Notes under the pieces: generated by a model | Databases searched by the model: none | What the model saw: the letters and a program-made list of their open reading frames with translations, nothing else | What the model was told of the DNA's origin: nothing | In this document: one piece after another, positions 57,822-64,000 of the stretch | How the letters are laid out: each line of letters begins with the position of its first letter | Numbering within the stretch: the first letter of the stretch is position 1 | Translations under genes and position numbers: made by a program | From: Saccopteryx bilineata | Lineage: Eukaryota > Chordata > Mammalia > Chiroptera > Emballonuridae | Assembly (NCBI RefSeq): GCF_036850765.1 | Contig: NC_089495.1 | Location: 207,502,347 to 207,566,346 of the forward strand | DNA: 64,000 nt | Reading direction: 5' to 3'

Positions 57822-58506
57822 CTGCCACACCTGTTTTTAATAATATGTGTACAATGTCATTTGTTTCAACCAATGATTTCTTTAGGTTCCGTTTCTACAC
57901 ACTCCCTTTTCTATGGCAATCCAGTGGAACCATCCCAGAAACATCTTCTACACGTCACTTACCTGGAAGGAGCCTTCCAGGTAAGCAATCTGCCCTGTAA
58001 ATACCTTCAATACACCAGCTCTTTCTTTTAACTAAGTCAGCCAATCTGTGAGACTCCCATGGATGCCTTGTTTATACTTCTGTTGTACTTGGAGGTGACA
58101 GTCTCTATGACCTATGTGAAAATCTTTTTCATGACTTTACTTATTACCAAAAAAAAGACTGAACACATAAAAAGTTACTTAATCAGGAGGGCTTCCAAAC
58201 ACAGGATATGATACATTACACAGTGGTTGAACAGAGTGTTTAAGAAATGAATCTGAATTTCAGGATGCCCATCTGCAAAGAAATATTTATACTTAGAAGA
58301 AATAATTTCTAAGACTAAGTTCTCTATTAAGTACTGTGACTTCCGCCATGGACAAAAAGGATGAGGCTCATGTTTTCAGGATTCTGGAACCTTGCGCCCA
58401 GACCAATCTCATCACACTAACAACACACTTCTCAACAGCATTTCCATGGGCCAATGGAGATTGGTGAAGGATTAGTGCCACTTTGAAACACATTTTTTTT
58501 TCTTTT

Positions 58507-58698
58507 TTTTAAAAATTTTTTTATTTTATTTATTCATTTTTAGAGAGGAGAGAGAATCAGAGAGAGAGAGAGAGAAGGGGGGAGGAGCTGGAAGCATCAA
58601 CTCCCATATGTGCCTTGACCGGGCAAGCCCAGGGTTTTGAACCAGTGACCTCAGCATTTCCAGGTCGACGCTTTATCCACTGCACCATCACAGGTCAG
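58507..58698 (-). mobile_element. Type A SINE at a site used by type B in unit 2
   Basis: Ends CACAGGTCAGGC; TGAAACACA flanks both sides, as for the type B copy at 34,143. Confidence 0.9.
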
Positions 58699-58775
58699 GC
58701 TGAAACACATTTTAAAAAGCCACAATGTCGTTTCCTCATTGCTGCTATTCCCTTACTTTTTTAAGAATACCAGAC

Positions 58776-59087
58776 CCAGCCTTGACCGGGCGGTGGGGCA
58801 GCGGATAGAGTGTTGGACTGGAACACGGAGGACCCACATTTAAAACCCCGAGGTTGCCAGATTGAGCACGAGTTCATCTGGTTTGAGCAAGGCTCACCAG
58901 CTTGATTTCAAGGTCATGGGTTTGCACAAGGGGTCACTCCGTCTGCTGTAGTTCCCAGGACAAGGCATATATCAGGAAGCAATAATGACCATGAAGGTGC
59001 TGCAATAAAGAATTGATGTTTCTTATTTCTCTCCCTTTGGTCTGTCTATTTCTCTCTGTACCTCTCTCTGTCTCTGTCACAAAAAAA
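58776..59087 (+). mobile_element. Older type B SINE, shared with unit 2
   Basis: Orthologue of 34,530-35,263 without the nested type C copy. Confidence 0.82.
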
Positions 59088-59188
59088 AGAAAAAGAGAAT
59101 AGCAGACCCAGACAGAGGCAGGTCTTTTGCCAAGATTCCAGAACAGACAGAACTTAACAAGAGGCAATATACAACATAAACATTGTTC

Positions 59189-59530
59189 CTGCCCTGTCAG
59201 CTCAGTGGTAGACTGTCCACTTACTATGTAGATGTCCCGGGTTTGATTCCTGGTCAGGACAAGAGAAGCAACCATCTGCTTCGCCACCCCTCCCCATCTC
59301 GCTTCATTTCTCTATCTCTCTCTTTACCTCTCCCAGCCATGACGCAGTTAGAGGGAGCTAAACTCAGACGCTGAGGATGCCTCTATGGCCTCGCCTCAGG
59401 CACTAAAATAGCTCTGTTGCCAAGCAACTAAGCAATGGCCCCAGGTGGGCACAGTTTCCTGCAGGAGAGGACTTGTACGTTGATCTCTTTCGGGACTCAG
59501 GCAGGAATGTTTGGCTCCGTGGATCTAACT
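59189..59530 (+). mobile_element. Old Ves-like SINE, shared with unit 2
   Basis: Orthologue of 35,690-36,055. 59,531-60,113 is shared intron with nothing else seen. Confidence 0.75.
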
Positions 59531-60113
59531 TAAAAAGAACTTTAAAAAATTTTTGTTTTATATTTTGATTACATTTTGAAATAATATCTTGATAGATTGG
59601 ATGACATAATATTTGTTAATATCATCCAGTTATGTCTACTTTTTAAAACTATTTAGTTAGTACAATGTTTAAAATTATCCCTATGGTTCATTATATTTGC
59701 ACAGCACAGCACAGATGTAGAACAAGGGGTGGGAACAATAGAGCTTGTGACCTATTTAATCCTCCCCTCTGTTTCTTGAAATGTCCATAAGCTCAGGATG
59801 GTTTTTACATTGTAAAGAGAGGAAAACAAACCAAAAGAATAATAGTCCGTAACAAATAAAAATGATATGAAATTCAAATTTTGGTTTCCAGACAGAAAAT
59901 GTGACAGGGACACAATGATACTCATTCATCTACATACCATTCTGGCTATTTTAGTGTGACAGGGAGAGTGTTCAGAGCAGTTAGAGATCGCATCACCCAC
60001 AAAACACCAAAAATAGCTATTCTCTGGCTGTTTATAGAAAAAGTGGCCAATGGCTGACTCAGGGCAATGTTGCAATTGAAAGTATTTATCCAGTAGGATT
60101 AAAAAATCAATGT

Positions 60114-60455
60114 GCCTGACCAGGTGGTGGCGCAGTGGATAGAGCGTCGGACTGGGATGCAGAAGGACCCAGGTTCGAGACCCCGAGGTCGCCAGCTTGA
60201 GCGCAGACTCATCTGGTTTGAGCAAACAGCTCACCAGCTTGGACCCAAGGTCGCTGGCTCCAGCAGGGGGTTACTCGGTCTGCTGAAGGCCCACGGTCAA
60301 GGCACATATGAGAAAGCAATCAATGAACAACTAAGAAGTCACAACGCACAACGAGAAACTGATGATTGATGCTTCTCATCTCTCTCCGTTCCTGTCTGTC
60401 CCTGTCTATCTCTGCCTCTGAAAAAAATAAAAAATAAAAAGATTTCCTTCTAAAA
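60114..60455 (+). mobile_element. Type B SINE
   Basis: GCCTGACCAGGTGGTGGCGC head; duplication AAAAAATCAATG. Unit 2 is empty near 38,137. Confidence 0.9.
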
Positions 60456-60984
60456 AAAAAAAAAATCAATGCAATTTTCGAAATAGAAGAGAAAAACACT
60501 AGCGCATAAAACACAAACCTCCGACGGTCGCAGGAGCTGTTTCTCACTACTCTGCCACATGCAAAGGGCACTTCCAGTCCCACCAGCCTCCTTACAGTCC
60601 TTATCCTGCAGGGACATCCCTTCCTTAATGCCTTTGCGCCAACACGTCTCCAACTGAAATGCTCTTGCCTTAGACACACAGAGTCTAACTCCATCACCAC
60701 ATTACGTCTTTGGTCAAATGTTACCTACTCATTGATTTTAAATTCAGCCCACCTCTATTTCACACTCAGTACTACTTTGTCCTGCTTCATTTAATCATTA
60801 TTTTTGACTAGGAAGTGCTTAGTACTGTCTAACATACTATCCTATGCCTGCACATGAAGCTTATCTGACTCAACACATTGGGAAAAGTAAGACACCATAG
60901 GCAGAGGCTGCTATTCCCTCACTTCTGTGTGGCTCTAAGTGTCTAGAACATCTTCTGGCCCACGGTAGGTGGTCCATCCCGCTA

Positions 60985-61143
<159 letters not shown>

Positions 61144-61415
61144 CTATTAACAAGCAATCCGTTAACGAACTACAAGTCACCATCAACTTTCCAAACTCAA
61201 TGAGTAAATCTCGTGGCCTTGGAGGGTCTGGATCTACAAAAGTTGGTCCAGTTCTTTCCCTAGTACACAGTTCTATGTTCCAAATTCGTCTAGCCATGAC
61301 TATGGCTTTGTATTAAAATCAAAGGGGTGCAGAGATAATGCATACACCCATTCCTGGGCCCTATACACTTATGGTTTCCTTGGAGAAGAGATTTGTGAAT
61401 CAATTTGAAACTTGA

Positions 61416-61785
61416 CCTGACCAGGCAGTCTCACACTGAATAGAGCATCAGACTGGGATGCAGAGGACCCAGGTTTGAATCCCGATATCACCATCTTGCG
61501 TGCGGGCTCATCCAGCTGGAACGTGGACTCAAGAGCATGAGTGTGGGGGTCGCTAGCTTGTGCATGGGTTCCTAGATATAACCTCATGGTCGCTGTGTTG
61601 AGCAAGGGGTCACTCCCTGCACTGTAGCTCCCATCTCAAAGACAAATGTGAAAGCAATGATTGAACACTAAAGTGCTGCAATGAAGAATTCATGCTTTTC
61701 ATCTCTCTCTCTTCCTGTCTGTCCCTATCGGTCCCTCTTTCACACTCTGTGTCCAAAAAAAAAAAAAAAAAAAAAAAATGAAACC
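61416..61785 (+). mobile_element. Old type B-like SINE, shared by all units
   Basis: Orthologue of 39,099-39,466, with a long A-run at 61,757. 61,790-63,345 is shared intron. Confidence 0.75.
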
Positions 61786-63345
61786 TGAAACTGTGTTTGT
61801 TCAGAAAGGTGACCTTGAGGATGTACTATGCAGGAATTTTGAGATGAAACAGTTACAGATGGGCAGAAAAGTTTTATTTTGAAACGGACTTGATGTCCAC
61901 AGTGTATCATTCAACACACAATTCATAACCCATAAAGGAAGGGTGAATGTTCAGTCCAGGGAGACTTAACTTAGCAGAGAACTGAAAAGCCGTTTTCATT
62001 TTACAAAATAGAGAAATTTATTTAGACTTCTTCGCAGTCTCATAATCATATGTTCTTTCTTTTTTTTCTTTCTCACCCTGTATCTCTACCCTTCGATATA
62101 CTTTCTTTGTTAAATACTGGAGATTTAAAGTAAAACACTAAAGCCACTCTGGACACCAACCCAACACACTCCTCAGGCTGTGGCTCTCATCACTTGTTCA
62201 TGTTTTCTGATTTGTCTTCGCAAGTTCAGTCAAGGCTACTCTGCCCCCGAGTATGTGTCTAAGCAGCAGGAGGAGGCCCGGACAGGCACAGTCACACTGA
62301 CCCTCCCCCTCCAGAAGTAACAGCCCTTTGAGCTGCGCTCTCTTGGCTGGTCTGCCTAATCTACGTACGTAACCTGAGGGAGAATAAAGAAAAAGAATCA
62401 ACACGAAAATGAGCTACACAACATCACCAGACCAAAAAAAATCAGCCTGAGTCTTACATTAGTCCTAACTTACAAAAGCTAGTTAGGACTATACACTAAG
62501 AAAAAAAAAAAAAAGGAATTTTAAGTGTGTACGAAACTCACCAAAACCTGGAAGAACACATAATCAGACCAGGAAGCTTAAACCAGGGCTGCAAAATGGG
62601 CCTCCCACTGGGCACATTTAGGAGGAAGTGTCCTCTAGAGAGAACCACCCATTCAGGTATGTCTCCGACCCTACCCATTCTTACGGAAAAAGTTTGGCTG
62701 GAGGCTATTCCATGAGGGCCCTTCCTGCATAGCCTCTATGAACAAAAAAGGTCTCAGCATTCAGAATAATTAACTAGGCAAGCAAGCAAGTGATTAAGAA
62801 CATCCTTCCCAGTTTAGGGAAACAACAACAGGACATCCCAACCCAGAGTAAAAAATTCAGTCATTCCTGCAAAAATTCTATTTTTTGTGAATTTTTCTGT
62901 TCGTGTTATTTGAACAAAAGATTCACATGGTTTTTAAATACTGTTTCTCCACACTATGCTCTGCTTCTCCACTTGTTCAAGAATATCAATAGTAAAAAAG
63001 TAAAAACATGTCCGCTATAAATGACAGTAACTTTACCTAGTGTGAAATAAAATTAAATAGTACATTTAAAATTTTTAATAATCTCAGTTTTTCAAAAATA
63101 CCCCTTACATTTTGCACTTTGCAGGGCTCTACTCTTCTTCAGTAGATTTTCCAACAAGGAAAATAAAACACACAAATGCAGGAGTCATTCTAAATAGATC
63201 AACATAATGCCTGACACAGACATTAACTGCCTAATGTTAATTCCTTTTTCTTTTTCCAAGAAAAGAGAATATCCAGTTTGCCTATTCTCTAGAAAATTAG
63301 CCAGCATTTCATAATGAAAAATTTTAAAATATAACCTAAACTCAC

Positions 63346-63404
63346 CAGTGTTTTAGGCTTTACCTTCTTTTCTCGGAGCGAGTCAGTACAGTTGGAAGGC
63401 AGAC
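63346..63404 (-). CDS. KZFP copy B 59-nt exon
   Basis: Acceptor CCCCTAG, donor GTGAGTT. Encodes LPSNCTDSLREKKVKPKTL, a basic linker joining the start exon to KRAB in frame. Confidence 0.78.
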
Positions 63405-63584
63405 CTAGGGGAAGAACAAAGCTCTGAGGGTGCAGGCCTCCCAGAATGCCCCGGGGAGCAGCTCCTCGGAGCCCAGGACAGAGGGAGCAGTCCCTTTACT
63501 CAGCTGCGGTCACTACAGTGCTCTCAGCTAAGCCCAGAGCCTTACTCCTCCTCCTCACCTCTCCAGACTCTCAACAACTCTCAC

Positions 63585-63713
63585 CTTTGGCCTCATGATT
63601 TAGGGTCAGATTCTTCCTGGTCTCCATGTTTTCCTTGCTCTCCTCCCGGTCATGCTCTCCCAAGGCCGAAGGATCAGACAAAGTCACGGCCCCGGGGTCA
63701 GACATGTGTTTGC
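63585..63713 (-). CDS. KZFP copy B first coding exon
   Basis: ATG 63,705-63,703 opens 40 codons plus one base (MSDPGAVTLSDPSALGEHD..., ending NHEAK) before a GTGAGAG donor. Acidic, with no recognised domain. 121 + 59 + 127 + 1652 coding bases give 653 codons including the stop. The promoter should lie right of the window, by analogy with 42.4-42.7 kb. Confidence 0.8.
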
Positions 63714-64000
63714 CTTGAAATTTTACCACCAGGCCACGCAGACATTATTTCAGCACAAGATCGATTTCTGCTCCTGCCCGGGTCACTTCTCCGAACCCTT
63801 CTTGTGAAAGCCCCCGTGTTTCCACGAAGCCAGCACCTGCGGGTGGAGCAGCAATGTGACGTTTCCACACTCCTTACTGTACAAATCAGGCACTGCAGGT
63901 CCTGAGAGCTCCCACCCCAACCGCATCCCCACTCACTCACCGACTTGGGACATACCCCCACAAAAACAAGCCCCCAAACCCAGAACGCTATATTCACAAT

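Overview
The window is host genomic DNA from a bat, most likely a microbat. The evidence is three kinds of tRNA-derived SINE (called types A, B and C here; type C is Ves-like), five young hAT-type DNA transposon copies with perfect or near-perfect 8-bp target duplications, and betaretrovirus-like proviruses. I cannot fix the genus from sequence alone.

The host backbone is a tandemly duplicated KRAB zinc-finger gene (KZFP) on the minus strand. Unit 1 (about 7.70-13.12 kb) keeps two 5' exons and a promoter. Unit 2 (about 30.32-44.38 kb) has promoter, 5' exons, a KRAB-A exon and a zinc-finger exon, but it is decayed: the start codon is lost, and an 11-nt deletion and an in-frame stop break the finger exon. 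Unit 3 (about 54.62 kb to the window end) has four exons whose phases add up to an uninterrupted 652-residue reading frame with about 14 fingers. The pre-finger region and the GRGF/HSGEKP finger style recall the ZNF133/ZNF169 group.

Filling material. 1-7696: a betaretrovirus-like provirus (ERV-1: gag, dUTPase-protease, pol, env, long 3' LTR) lying antisense in the intron of unit 1. Its gag-pro and pro-pol -1 frameshift signals are still visible, but pro, pol and env carry stops and frameshifts. 14,686-26,566: a second provirus of the same family (ERV-2) with both LTRs, a 6-bp target duplication and a lysine-tRNA-type primer site. It has been hit by SINEs, a class I solo LTR, a solo LTR of its own family and a hAT element. 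26.69-27.20 kb: an older fragment of the same LTR. 36.2-37.5 kb: a class I solo LTR. 44.8-52.2 kb: two class I LTR-leader arms with proline-type primer sites facing each other, enclosing a minus-strand fragment of another betaretrovirus-like element with its own lysine-type primer site. 53.5-54.6 kb: an older minus-strand relative of the ERV-1/2 LTR.

Biologically, KZFPs typically silence retroelements, so this is a KZFP locus that expanded by duplication while repeatedly invaded by retroviruses, SINEs and DNA transposons. The duplicated units act as filled/empty-site controls that let the insertions be ordered in time. The only host gene that looks potentially functional is the unit 3 KZFP. 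No bacterial-type operon, CRISPR or canonical tRNA/rRNA gene was seen.
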